From an uncultured Lachnospiraceae bacterium (lineage in GTDB: Bacteria; Bacillota; Clostridia; Lachnospirales; Lachnospiraceae), in NCBI GenBank assembly GCA_910587305.1, contig CAJUKV010000001.1, positions 98,621-162,620 of the forward strand: a DNA stretch of 64,000 nt, in the 5' to 3' direction. How positions within the stretch are numbered: the stretch's first letter is position 1; each line of letters opens with the position of its first letter. The position numbers and the translations under genes were made by a program. Of the stretch, positions 42,929 through 51,554 are shown piece by piece. Under the pieces are notes generated by a model. That model ran no database searches, had not been told where the DNA came from, and was given only the letters and a program-made list of their open reading frames with translations.

Positions 42929-43390
42929 ATGGGAAGATTAAAGGAACTTCGGAAATATGTGGAGCACGAATTAAATAAGATGGAAGATATTGACAGACAA
43001 AACAGCGCAATCGCACACCTTTACGGCGTATCTTTAGCAGCTACAATGATTGCAAAGAAACGTGGGCTTGATCCGGAGCTTTCCTCAATGGCGGCAATGC
43101 TCCATGATCTGCATGCATATAAGACCGGTTCTTATGATGACCACGCACACAAGGGGGCGGAGCTTGCAGGGAATATTCTCAGAGAACTGAAGCTGACGGA
43201 CGAGGCCGAGACGAATATCATCTGCTCTGTGATATACCATCACGATGACAAGCTTACAATAGATAGTCCAATGGATGAAGTTTTGAAAGATGCGGATGTA
43301 ATCCACCACTGCATGAACGATTTATCGAAACCTGTAAAAGAAAAGGAACAGGCACGTTTTGATAAGCTGTGCGCCGAGTTTGGGATGTGA
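42929..43390 (+). CDS. HD-domain metal-dependent phosphohydrolase
   Basis: A 153-residue HD-domain protein. HLYGVSLAATMIAKKRG gives the first histidine (about residue 30), MLHDLHAYKTG the HD pair (about residue 55), SVIYHHDDK the later histidines and VLKDADVIHHC the distal aspartate (about residue 120). HD proteins hydrolyse phosphate esters or nucleotides; the substrate is unknown. CGGAGGAA lies before the ATG. It follows the AAA-ATPase/nuclease gene closely and ends at a terminator at 43461-43488. Because of that pairing a joint role is possible, though the HD protein could be a plain hydrolase. Confidence 0.88.
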   Translation: MGRLKELRKYVEHELNKMEDIDRQNSAIAHLYGVSLAATMIAKKRGLDPELSSMAAMLHDLHAYKTGSYDDHAHKGAELAGNILRELKLTDEAETNIICSVIYHHDDKLTIDSPMDEVLKDADVIHHCMNDLSKPVKEKEQARFDKLCAEFGM

Positions 43391-43460
43391 GAGGATGTGA
43401 AACCGTGCAACATAATATTTGAAAATATAGCAGGATACATTATTGAAACAGGCAATTTGA

Positions 43461-43488
43461 TCTTATCTATGAAAAGATGAGACTTTTT
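43461..43488 (+). terminator. Rho-independent terminator after the HD gene
   Basis: TCTTATCT/AGATGAGA (one wobble pair) with loop ATGAA is followed by CTTTTTG. Confidence 0.7.
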
Positions 43489-43566
43489 GTAAATGTGTGG
43501 AATATTATGGATAGAATCATACGCTTAAAGATATGCCAGTCCGCACATCTCATAAGTAATTTTATA

Positions 43567-43606
43567 GTCGAGTAGACTTGCCCCGTGAGGGGCAAGTCTA
43601 CTCGAC
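43567..43606. repeat. Perfect 18-pair palindrome between convergent genes
   Basis: GTCGAGTAGACTTGCCCC, loop GTGA, then the exact reverse complement. There is no adjacent T-run. The rest of 43391-43731 is AT-rich with no gene. The GTCGAGTAG arm resembles the arm CGAGTAGGGA of the repeat at 51362-51389. Confidence 0.7.
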
Positions 43607-43731
43607 CTAAAAGTCCCTATTTTAAAAACCAATTCTATAAGAAATTTTTTGTCAACTGCTTCTCATATATGAATAAAGACATATTATTGCATAGAAAATG
43701 ATTATTAATCCCAAATAAGAAGTTATATATC

Positions 43732-44493
43732 TTATATTTTTTTAAATTCTATTAAGTCCTTAATAACTTCACCCGCCATAATAAGCCCTGCCACAGAAGG
43801 AACAAAGGCATTACTCCCAGGTATCTGCCGACGTTTTATACTCCTTCCGCCCTGTTCACAGGCATTCTCATCTTCACAATTATTCACAGCCATATCTCCC
43901 GTTGGCGTAAGAGCCGGTTCCCTGGAATAAACCACCTTTAAGCTGTCTATCCCCCTCTTTTTCAACTCTCGCCTCATCACCTTCGCTAAAGGGCACACAC
44001 TTGTCTTATAAATATCTGTCACTTCAAAGGCGGTCGGATCCACTTTATTCCCCGCCCCCATAGAACTGATAATAGGCGTTCCCGCCTTCTTCGCCTGCAG
44101 GGCAAGCTCCAGTTTTCCGGCAACCGTATCTATAGCGTCCACAACATAATCATACTGTGTAAAGTCAAACTGTAAAGCCGTCTCCGGAAGGTAAAAAGTT
44201 TTATATTTGTTAATAACCACTTCCGGGTTAATCTCCTTCATACGCTGGCAGGCTGCATCCACTTTATACTGCCCTATGGTGCTTATTGTGGCAATCAACT
44301 GTCTGTTTAAGTTAGACAGACACACCCTGTCGTCATCCACAATATCAATAACCCCTACGCCGCTTCGCACCAATGCCTCTAATGTATAGCTCCCCACGCC
44401 CCCAAGGCCGAAGACCGCCACTCTTGCACATGCAAGCTTTTCCATCGCCTTAGCGCCAAAAAGCAATTCCGTCCGTGAAAATTGTTCTCCCAT
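43732..44493 (-). CDS. tcdA: tRNA threonylcarbamoyladenosine dehydratase TcdA (ThiF/E1 family)
   Basis: About 253 residues with the E1-like adenylation fold. SRTELLFGAKAMEKL precedes the nucleotide loop VAVFGLGGVGSYTLEALVRSG (about residue 24). IVDDDRVCLSNLNRQL holds the catalytic aspartate and arginine, and MGAGNKVDPTAFEVTDI and VVYSREPA complete the TcdA/YgdL pattern. It cyclises t6A to ct6A at position 37 of ANN-decoding tRNAs. I place the start at 44493, seven bases after GGAGGG; the frame is open to 44517 but that part belongs to a repeat. It converges with the HD gene. Confidence 0.9.
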   Translation of the reverse strand: MGEQFSRTELLFGAKAMEKLACARVAVFGLGGVGSYTLEALVRSGVGVIDIVDDDRVCLSNLNRQLIATISTIGQYKVDAACQRMKEINPEVVINKYKTFYLPETALQFDFTQYDYVVDAIDTVAGKLELALQAKKAGTPIISSMGAGNKVDPTAFEVTDIYKTSVCPLAKVMRRELKKRGIDSLKVVYSREPALTPTGDMAVNNCEDENACEQGGRSIKRRQIPGSNAFVPSVAGLIMAGEVIKDLIEFKKI

Positions 44494-44565
44494 TCCCATA
44501 CCCTCCGCATACTGCAAGCTTTACTTGCGGCATTGCACCAATAGAAAGTTTAGAAGTTTATTACT
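44494..44565 (-). repeat. Family 1 palindromic element (copy c), abutting tcdA start
   Basis: Minus strand: AAACTTCTAAACTTTCTATT, GGTGCAATGCCGCAAGTAAA, GCTTGCAGTATGCGGAGGGT, ATGGGA and the ATG. It aligns with copies b and d through both palindromes and the final GGGTAT. Confidence 0.75.
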
Positions 44566-44744
44566 GTATAAAAGCCTTAAACCAACAACATGCGGCAGAT
44601 TTCTCTACCGCATGCCAATTCTTCCACACGCACAATTCTGCTATATGCAACAAACATTGCCATCAGCAAAATATCCGTATTGTTACATTTCCGTCCTAAG
44701 ACCGCCAGCACATTTATCGGGCTTGCTGCTTACGGAAGCCAACA

Positions 44745-44817
44745 ACCCCGCTGCAAGCAACGGGGTATGAACCCTCGCGGCAGTCGCCAAATGTCTAAGC
44801 CAACCAACGGTTGGCTT
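44745..44817. repeat. Two palindromes downstream of glycogen phosphorylase
   Basis: ACCCCG/CGGGGT (44745-44766) is followed by AAGCCAACC/GGTTGGCTT (44797-44817). Neither has a T-run. They occupy the gap 44566-44849, in which I see no gene. The first includes GGGGTATGA, the end of the family 1 repeat. Confidence 0.5.
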
Positions 44818-44849
44818 TAGGCAGCCACTTGGCTCGTTGCTCGCGGAAA

Positions 44850-47351
44850 TTAAAGTGATTTCTCAACTGCTTTCTTGGGCAATACCACTTTATCCAAATG
44901 CCACAGTTCATCCACATATTCCTGAATGGTTCTGTCGGAAGTGAATTTACCACTGCAGGCAACATTCAAAATAGCGCTTCTTGCCCATCCTTTTTCATCA
45001 CGATACGCCTTCTCTACCTTTCTCTGAGCTTCCGCATAAGCTTTAAAGTCTTTCAAGATAAAATACATATCCGCCTTGTTTGTGCTTTTGGTATTGAGAA
45101 GAGAGTTATATAGGGTTCTGAACCTGTCAGGATCATTAGGTGCAAAAGTACCGTTAATTAACTGCATCAAAACTTTCCTTACATCAGGGTCATTGTTGAA
45201 AATTTCCGTAGGTTCATACCCTCCGTTGTTTTCGTAATTGATAACCTCGTCTGAGGAAAGTCCGAAGATAAAGGCATTTTCTTCGCCTACTTCCTCCACA
45301 ATTTCCACGTTTGCGCCATCCATGGTTCCGATGGTCAGAGCGCCGTTTAACATAAATTTCATATTCCCGGTGCCGGAAGCTTCTTTACTTGCCGTGGAAA
45401 TCTGTTCTGACACATCCGCCGCCGCAAAAATAAGCTCCGCATTGGATACCCTGTAGTTTTCAATAAATACTACTTTGATTCTTCCGTTGATTGCCGGATC
45501 GTTGTTTACCACATCCGCCACGGAGTTGATCAGCTTAATGGTCATCTTGGCATTGTAGTAACCTGCTGCCGCTTTGGCGCCAAAGATAAAGGTTCTCGGG
45601 AAGAATTCCATCTCCGGATTATCCTTAAGCTGGTTGTACAGATACATAACATGCAGAATATTGAGCAATTGGCGCTTATATTCATGCAATCTCTTAACCT
45701 GCACGTCAAAGATAGAACGGGGATCCACCTCGATGCCGTTATGATCCAAAATATACTGCGCCAGACGTACCTTATTCTGATACTTAATATTCATAAACTC
45801 CTGCTGGCACTTTTCATCATCCGCATAAATTTTCAGCTTGCTGATCTTGGGAAGGTCGGTAATCCAGTCGCTTCCCACATGGGCGGTTACCCAGTCTGCC
45901 AGAAGCGGATTTCCGTGAAGCAGGAAACGTCTCTGGGTAATACCGTTGGTCTTATTGTTGAATTTTTCAGGCATCATCTCATAGAAATCCCTGAGCTCCT
46001 GTTTCTTTAAGATTTCCGTGTGAAGCCTTGCCACACCGTTTACGGAAAAGCCTGCCGCAATTGCAAGATGGGCCATCTTAACCTGTCCGTCATAAATGAT
46101 TGCCATCTTACGAATCTTTTCCTGATTTCCGGGATACATTTCCTGTATTTTAATGATAAATCTCCGGTTAATTTCTTCAATGATCTGATAAATTCTGGGA
46201 AGCAGCCTTGAGAACAACTCAATAGGCCATTTCTCCAAAGCTTCCGCCATAATCGTATGATTGGTATATGCACATGTTTTCGTGGTAACGTTCCATGCTT
46301 CATCCCATGTAAGATAGTATTCATCCATGAGAATTCTCATAAGCTCCGCCACCGCCACGGTAGGATGGGTATCGTTGAGCTGGAAGGTAACTTTCTCATA
46401 GAACTTTCTTACATCATCGTGTTTCCTCATGTATTTGGCAATCGCCTCCTGCACGGAAGCGGAGATAAAGAAGTACTGCTGTTTCAAACGCAGCTCCTTG
46501 CCTGCATAGTGATTATCGTTGGGGTAAAGCACTTCAACAATATTCTTTGCCAGATTTGCCTGTTCCACCGCCTTTTGATAATCTCCCTTGTCAAAGGAAT
46601 CCAGCTGGAAGCACTCAATTGCCTCCGCATCCCAGATACGAAGCGTATTTACAATACCGTTGCCATAGCCCACAATCGGAAGATCATAAGGAATTGCCCT
46701 TACGCTCTGGTAGCCTTCCTGTACAAAATTACTTCTCCCATTTTCGTCAATACGCACGTTTACATAACCGCCAAATTTAACCTCTTTGGCATACTCAGGT
46801 CTCCTGAGCTCAAAAGGATTTCCATCCACCAGCCAGTTATCCGGCACTTCTATCTGATAACCGTCCCTGATTTCCTGCTTAAACATACCATAGCGGTACC
46901 GGATACCGCAGCCGTAAGCCGCATATCCCAAAGTAGAAAGGGAATCCAGGAAACAGGAAGCAAGACGTCCCAGGCCTCCGTTGCCAAGGGCCGGATCCGG
47001 CTCCTGATCCTCAATAACATTCAGGTCAAGCCCCAGTTCGTCAAGAGCCTCTTTCACCGGCTTATAAGCCTGCAGATTGATAATGTTATTGCCGAGGGCA
47101 CGTCCCATCAAAAATTCCATAGACAGATAGTACACTGTCTTGGGATCCTGCTTATCATATTCCTTATGGGTAATCAACCAGTTGTCAATTACCACATCCT
47201 TAATTGCATAGCCCACAGCCTGAAAAATCTGCTGCTGAGTAGCTTCCTCCAGAGTTTTTCTATACAGGGTCTTTACATTATAGAGTACGCTTCTTTTAAA
47301 CAATTCCTTGTCAAAAGTATTTGGTGTCGTTGCACCCTTTTTTTTCATCAT
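44850..47351 (-). CDS. glgP: Glycogen/starch/alpha-glucan phosphorylase
   Basis: About 833 residues, standard length for a GT35 phosphorylase. YYLSMEFLMGRALGNN (about residue 75), DPALGNGGLGRLASCFLDSLSTLG and YGIRYRYG-like CGIRYRYGMFKQ mark the N-terminal domain. The PLP-binding lysine lies in EASGTGNMKFMLNGALTIGT (about residue 665). It releases glucose-1-phosphate from glycogen. The ATG at 47351 follows GGAGGAGAGAAAG; ATG codons at 47348 or 47366 are less well placed. A promoter lies at 47450-47478. Its upstream gap holds a 148-base repeat-bounded element. Confidence 0.96.
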   Translation of the reverse strand: MMKKKGATTPNTFDKELFKRSVLYNVKTLYRKTLEEATQQQIFQAVGYAIKDVVIDNWLITHKEYDKQDPKTVYYLSMEFLMGRALGNNIINLQAYKPVKEALDELGLDLNVIEDQEPDPALGNGGLGRLASCFLDSLSTLGYAAYGCGIRYRYGMFKQEIRDGYQIEVPDNWLVDGNPFELRRPEYAKEVKFGGYVNVRIDENGRSNFVQEGYQSVRAIPYDLPIVGYGNGIVNTLRIWDAEAIECFQLDSFDKGDYQKAVEQANLAKNIVEVLYPNDNHYAGKELRLKQQYFFISASVQEAIAKYMRKHDDVRKFYEKVTFQLNDTHPTVAVAELMRILMDEYYLTWDEAWNVTTKTCAYTNHTIMAEALEKWPIELFSRLLPRIYQIIEEINRRFIIKIQEMYPGNQEKIRKMAIIYDGQVKMAHLAIAAGFSVNGVARLHTEILKKQELRDFYEMMPEKFNNKTNGITQRRFLLHGNPLLADWVTAHVGSDWITDLPKISKLKIYADDEKCQQEFMNIKYQNKVRLAQYILDHNGIEVDPRSIFDVQVKRLHEYKRQLLNILHVMYLYNQLKDNPEMEFFPRTFIFGAKAAAGYYNAKMTIKLINSVADVVNNDPAINGRIKVVFIENYRVSNAELIFAAADVSEQISTASKEASGTGNMKFMLNGALTIGTMDGANVEIVEEVGEENAFIFGLSSDEVINYENNGGYEPTEIFNNDPDVRKVLMQLINGTFAPNDPDRFRTLYNSLLNTKSTNKADMYFILKDFKAYAEAQRKVEKAYRDEKGWARSAILNVACSGKFTSDRTIQEYVDELWHLDKVVLPKKAVEKSL

Positions 47352-47449
47352 CTTTCTCTCCTCCACTTTATCCTGATTCAGTCAATGTTGAAAAACAACA
47401 GCCAGCGCGCTCGGCGAACTGTCTTATGCCAAACAAAAATATCTCCATC

Positions 47450-47478
47450 ATTATACTACAAATACCGCCAAATCTCAA
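47450..47478 (-). promoter_or_regulatory. Promoter for glgP
   Basis: Minus-strand TTGAGA (47473-47478) and perfect TATAAT (47450-47455) are 17 bases apart, about 100 bases before the start codon. It lies 28 bases inside (on the glgP side of) the inverted-repeat element. Confidence 0.7.
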
Positions 47479-47505
47479 GTTTTACCATTTTTTTCGAAAT
47501 TTTCC

Positions 47506-47653
47506 AAGTAACTATTCAGCCTTCGGCTTCATAGTTACTGAATCCGGCCATTGGAAGTTCGTCTTCGACGAAGGGCCGGATTCACTCTTGGCATAATATA
47601 CGCTTTCTCACGGTCTGCGCAGTAAATGCGCAGACCTGGCTGAATAGTTACTT
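47506..47653. mobile_element. MITE-like element with 16-base terminal inverted repeats
   Basis: AAGTAACTATTCAGCC (47506-47521) and its exact reverse complement (47638-47653) bound 148 bases. Inside are GTAACTAT/ATAGTTAC (47508-47538), a longer hairpin GAATCCGGCC...GGCCGGATTC (about 47540-47583) and GGTCTGCGCA/TGCGCAGACC (47612-47636). No coding sequence is present. It sits between the end of ileS and the glgP promoter. It is either a miniature mobile element or a cluster of folded RNA structures; no target duplication was identified. Confidence 0.6.
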
Positions 47654-47679
47654 TCCCAGTCCTCTTAAGGCTCCGGCTC

Positions 47680-50600
47680 TCAACGTATGATTTCCACTCC
47701 AATCGTGACTTTTTCCCCGTTCACATTCCACTCTTTCAGAGAAACCAGATCCGCATCCTCAAGGATATCCTCGGCCAGCACTTTTTCACAGATGGCCTCT
47801 TTATTGGCGTTCACAATCCCTGCAATCTTTGCGTTCCCATTGATTGCCACTTTAATGTGATCCATCACCTCAAAGCCCGCGTCTTTACGCATGGTCTGAA
47901 TTTTACTGATAACCTCGTACACAAAGCCTTCCTCAATAAGCTCCGGCGAAAGGTTAGTGTCGAGCACAACTGTCACATAATTATCCGCCTCTGTCACAAG
48001 GCCCGCCTTCTGCGCCACATCAATCAGCAGATCCTCCTCTCCGAGAGAAATTTCCACTCCGCTTACCTCAAACTTAAGAACGCCATTTGCCTTAAGGTCT
48101 TTCATAGCCTGGGTGCCGTCCACATTGGACAGGTATTCCCTGATACCCCCAAGCTGTTTCCCATACTTAGGCCCCACCGTCTTTAACTGAGGCTTGAAGC
48201 TATAGCTTGTCAAATCGCTGACGTCCTCCCTGAACGCCACTTCTTTGACATTCAATTCATCCTTCACAATATCCGTAAAATAGGAATCAAGGGTATGGGC
48301 CGCCTTCACATACATCATTCCAATCGGCTGGCGGTTTTTTATACTTGCCGCGTTGCGGGCGGCGCGTCCCATTACCACAATGTGAAGCGCTTCCTCCATA
48401 TTTTCTTCCAGCTTCTTATCTATCATAGCCGCGTTTGCTTTCGGATAATCACACAAATGGATACTTTCAGGGGCATTTTTGTCGTTGGTTCTTACGAGAT
48501 TCTGATAAATTTCCTCCGTCATAAAAGGAATCAGAGGCGCCGCGCACTTGCAAATCTCTACCAGCGCCGTGTAAAGGGTCATGTAAGCGTTGACCTTATC
48601 CTGCTCCATCCCCTTTGCCCAGAAACGCTCGCGGCAGCGGCGCACATACCAGTTGCTCATCTCATCCACAAAATTATCCAGAACCCTTGCCGCCTCCGGA
48701 ATCCTGTAATTGTCCAGATGTTCGTCCGTTTCCCTGATTGCCGTATTTAATTTGGACAAAAGCCATTTATCCATAACCGGAAGCTTCTCATATTCCAGGG
48801 TATATTTCGTCGCGTCAAAGTCGTCAATATTGGCATAAAGGATAAAAAATGCATAGGTATTCCAAAGGGTGCCTAAAAATTTGCGCTGCCCTTCCATGAC
48901 CGCTTTCCCATGGAACCTGTTGGGAAGCCAAGGCGCCGAATTGATATAAAAATACCACCGTATTGCATCCGCCCCATAAGCCGCAAGGGCCTCAAAGGGA
49001 TCAACCGAATTTCCTTTGGACTTGCTCATTTTTTGCCCGTTTTCATCCTGAACATGGCCCAAAACAATTACGTTTTCATAAGGAGATTTGTTAAACAGCA
49101 ACGTAGACTCCGCCATCAGGGAATAAAACCAGCCCCGGGTCTGATCCACTGCCTCGGAAATAAACTGGGCGGGGAACTGAGACTCAAACAGTTCCTTATT
49201 CTCAAAGGGATAATGATGCTGTGCAAAGGGCATAGCGCCCGAATCAAACCAACAGTCGATTACCTCCGGCACACGCTTCATGGTCTTTCCGCACTTAGGA
49301 CAGGTACAGGTAATCTCGTCAATGTACGGCCTGTGCAGCTCCACCGTCTTTGCCGCCGGATTGCCGCTTAATTTCTCCAGTTCTTCTCTTGAACCGATGG
49401 CATCCTGATACCCGCAGCCCTCGCATTCCCAGACATTCAAAGGCGTACCCCAATAGCGGTTACGGGAAACCCCCCAGTCCTGTATATTTTCCAGCCAGTT
49501 TCCAAAGCGCCCCTCGCCAATGGATTCCGGGATCCAGTTTACCGTCTTGTTATTGCGAACCAGATCGTCCCGCACCGCCGTCATCTTGATAAACCAGGAT
49601 TCCCTTGCATAATAGATCAGCGGAGTATCGCATCTCCAGCAGAAAGGATAATCATGCTCAAACTTAGGCGCGTCAAACAATTTACCCTCTTTGTCCAAAT
49701 CCACCAAAATAGCAGGGTCCGCATCCTTCACAAACTTGCCCGCATAGGCAGTTTCCTGGGTCATATTACCCTTACTGTCAACAAACTGCACGAAGGGTAG
49801 GTCGTACTTACGCCCTACCTGCGCGTCGTCCTCGCCAAACGCCGGCGCTATATGGACAATACCCGTACCGTCCGTCATGGTAACATAATCATCGCAGGTT
49901 ACAAAATGTCCCTTTTTGTTCTGCTTTGCCGCCGCTTCCCCCGCACAGGCAAACAAAGGCTCATATTCTTTATATTCCAAATCCTTTCCCGTGTAGGTTT
50001 CCAATACCTCATATGCGCTCTCGCCTTCCCCGGCAAGCTTTCCTAACACATTGTCAAGGAGCGCCTGCGCCATATAATAGGTGTAGCCGTCCGCGGCCTT
50101 AACCTTTACATAGATTTCCTCCGGGTTCACGCAAAGAGCCACGTTAGAGGGCAGCGTCCATGGCGTGGTGGTCCATGCCAGGAAATAAGCGTCCTCGCCC
50201 ACTACCTTAAAACGGACTACCGCCGACCGCTCCTTTACCGCCTTGTATCCTTGGGCCACCTCGTGGGATGAGAGCGGCGTTCCACATCTTGGACAGTAGG
50301 GCACAATCTTAAAGCCTTTGTAAAGCAGCCCCTTTTCCCAGATCTGTTTAAGGGCCCACCACTCGGACTCGATAAAATCGTCATGGTAAGTCACATAAGG
50401 GTCGTCCATATCCGCCCAAAAACCGACCGTACCGGAAAAATCCTCCCACATGCCTTTATATTTCCATACGCTTTCCTTACATTTCCTGATAAAAGGATCA
50501 AGGCCATATTCTTCAATCTGTTCCTTGCCGTCTAACCCAAGCAGCTTTTCCACCTCCAGCTCCACCGGAAGCCCATGGGTATCCCATCCTGCTTTTCTGG

Positions 50601-50838
50601 GAACCATATTTCCCTTCATGGTGCGGTATCTGGGAATCATATCCTTAATTACACGGGTCAGCACATGGCCAATATGGGGCGTGCCGTTGGCCGTAGGAGG
50701 GCCGTCATAAAATGTGTACGTAGGACATCCCTTCCTGTTCTCCATACTCTTCTTAAAGATATCGTTTTCTTTCCAAAATTTCTCGATTTTCTTTTCGCGT
50801 TCTACAAAATTAAGGTCTGTAGATACTTTTTGATACAT
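47680..50838 (-). CDS. ileS: Isoleucyl-tRNA synthetase, type 2 (eukaryotic-like)
   Basis: About 1052 residues. The HIGH motif is in ANGTPHIGHVLTR (about residue 50), the KMSKS motif in NGQKMSKSKGNSVDPF (about residue 595). CPRCG and CPKCGKTMKR are zinc-like cysteine clusters, and CWFDSGAMPFAQHHYPFE lies in the catalytic core. Length and C-terminal layout (WNVNGEKVTIGVEIIR end) fit the type 2 IleRS of many Clostridia and archaea rather than the type 1 enzyme of E. coli; type 2 enzymes are known to be poorly inhibited by mupirocin. The ATG at 50838 has GGGAG six bases upstream. A T-box leader (50937-51195) controls it. Confidence 0.95.
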   Translation of the reverse strand: MYQKVSTDLNFVEREKKIEKFWKENDIFKKSMENRKGCPTYTFYDGPPTANGTPHIGHVLTRVIKDMIPRYRTMKGNMVPRKAGWDTHGLPVELEVEKLLGLDGKEQIEEYGLDPFIRKCKESVWKYKGMWEDFSGTVGFWADMDDPYVTYHDDFIESEWWALKQIWEKGLLYKGFKIVPYCPRCGTPLSSHEVAQGYKAVKERSAVVRFKVVGEDAYFLAWTTTPWTLPSNVALCVNPEEIYVKVKAADGYTYYMAQALLDNVLGKLAGEGESAYEVLETYTGKDLEYKEYEPLFACAGEAAAKQNKKGHFVTCDDYVTMTDGTGIVHIAPAFGEDDAQVGRKYDLPFVQFVDSKGNMTQETAYAGKFVKDADPAILVDLDKEGKLFDAPKFEHDYPFCWRCDTPLIYYARESWFIKMTAVRDDLVRNNKTVNWIPESIGEGRFGNWLENIQDWGVSRNRYWGTPLNVWECEGCGYQDAIGSREELEKLSGNPAAKTVELHRPYIDEITCTCPKCGKTMKRVPEVIDCWFDSGAMPFAQHHYPFENKELFESQFPAQFISEAVDQTRGWFYSLMAESTLLFNKSPYENVIVLGHVQDENGQKMSKSKGNSVDPFEALAAYGADAIRWYFYINSAPWLPNRFHGKAVMEGQRKFLGTLWNTYAFFILYANIDDFDATKYTLEYEKLPVMDKWLLSKLNTAIRETDEHLDNYRIPEAARVLDNFVDEMSNWYVRRCRERFWAKGMEQDKVNAYMTLYTALVEICKCAAPLIPFMTEEIYQNLVRTNDKNAPESIHLCDYPKANAAMIDKKLEENMEEALHIVVMGRAARNAASIKNRQPIGMMYVKAAHTLDSYFTDIVKDELNVKEVAFREDVSDLTSYSFKPQLKTVGPKYGKQLGGIREYLSNVDGTQAMKDLKANGVLKFEVSGVEISLGEEDLLIDVAQKAGLVTEADNYVTVVLDTNLSPELIEEGFVYEVISKIQTMRKDAGFEVMDHIKVAINGNAKIAGIVNANKEAICEKVLAEDILEDADLVSLKEWNVNGEKVTIGVEIIR

Positions 50839-50866
50839 AGCTTTCTCCCTTTCTTCTTCATTCATC

Positions 50867-50930
50867 AGGCAAGGAAGGTATTCTCCCTGCCCGCCGCGCG
50901 GCCCGTGCGCCGCCTTAGTGGCAGATTACC
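50867..50930 (-). repeat. Family 3 palindromic element (copy a), between T-box and ileS
   Basis: GGCAAGGA...TCCCTGCC hairpin arms, then the perfect GCCGCGCGGC and GCCCGTGCGCCGCC. It matches copies at 51362-51445 and 54113-54210 in TTCTCCCT-CCGCCGCGCGGCCCG. It occupies the ileS leader downstream of the T-box terminator. Confidence 0.65.
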
Positions 50931-50936
50931 TTAGTC

Positions 50937-51195
50937 CAAAAATCCCCGTCCGTAAAAAGGACGGGGATATATTTTCCACCTTAACCACCTGTTTACCCAT
51001 ACGCACCGGTTGCACTACGGTTTAATATGCTTTCCCATAACGGAGGATTCCGGCAAAACCTACTTGCCAATGGCTTTCAGTCCGCGGCTCAGAAGTGATT
51101 TTCGCCATTTTTCTACCGATACCGGCTCCCACCATCCCCGGCTCTCTGCAATCTTCCAAAAAAGCTACTGTCTTCGTCATTGCCTTTACTTTTTC
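50937..51195 (-). promoter_or_regulatory. T-box riboswitch leader for ileS (specifier ATC)
   Basis: On the minus strand the leader begins AATGACGAAGACAGTAGC, followed by GCAGAGAG, GATGGTGGGAGCCGGT and then GAAAATCACTTCTGAGC. These are stem I features, with an ATC isoleucine specifier at 51097-51099. The terminator is ATCCCCGTCC, loop, GGACGGGGAT (50942-50968), then TTTTTGG. The antiterminator region reads AACAGGTGGTTAAGGTGG instead of the usual AGGGTGGNACCGCG. The TGGT needed to pair with the tRNA acceptor end is present. Uncharged tRNA-Ile should favour read-through into ileS. Confidence 0.85.
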
Positions 51196-51196
51196 A

Positions 51197-51226
51197 AAAG
51201 TACAACATTTTCCCATGCTTTGTCAA
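51197..51226 (-). promoter_or_regulatory. Promoter for the T-box/ileS transcript
   Basis: Minus-strand TTGACA (51221-51226), an 18-base spacer, and TACTTT (51197-51202). The start would be near 51190, at the beginning of the T-box. Confidence 0.6.
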
Positions 51227-51361
51227 CCCCTTGCCCCTGATAAATTCGTTTTTCAAGTTACTTTTCATAGAGCAGCCCAAACGAAGCTTCCACACGAATA
51301 AAAATTCAGGAAGGTTCTCTTATAAAACGCCATGTTTGGATGTCACGTCCGATACAAAAAT

Positions 51362-51445
51362 CGAGTAGGGAAGATTTTCTCCCTACTCGCCGCGCGGCCC
51401 GCGCGCCGCTCTAGCGGCATACTTCCTCTGCACGGGCCTGTACAT
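51362..51445. repeat. Family 3 palindromic element (copy b)
   Basis: CGAGTAGGGA/TCCCTACTCG hairpin (51362-51389), GCCGCGCGGC, CCGCTCTAGCGG, then CGGGCCTGTACATAA. The first and last parts match copy c at 54113-54210. Bases 51227-51361 upstream of the ileS promoter hold nothing I recognise. Confidence 0.7.
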
Positions 51446-51489
51446 AAATAAGGCGCTTTCCCTGATTTATAGGGATAAACGCCTTATTT
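51446..51489. terminator. Terminator downstream of the DHH gene
   Basis: AAATAAGGCG and CGCCTTATTT are outer arms, with TTTCCCT and AGGGATAA inside. The minus strand reads through the DHH stop into this hairpin and ends in TTATTT. It could work in both directions. Confidence 0.6.
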
Positions 51490-51554
51490 TGTCCTAAAAC
51501 AAACAGCAGACACAATCAACATTTGCGTATCTGTGCCAGAAGAGAAGATATGTA

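Noticed and set aside
43391..44849. Palindromes around tcdA as a CRISPR array
   Set aside because: The repeats are few, differ in sequence and are not evenly spaced; no cas genes are present.
46257..47534. 425-residue plus-strand frame opposite glgP
   Set aside because: It lies antisense to a fully recognisable glycogen phosphorylase, has no family signature and is a by-product of its codon usage.
51022..51216. 64-residue minus-strand frame upstream of ileS
   Set aside because: It coincides with the T-box leader, whose conserved RNA elements explain the sequence.
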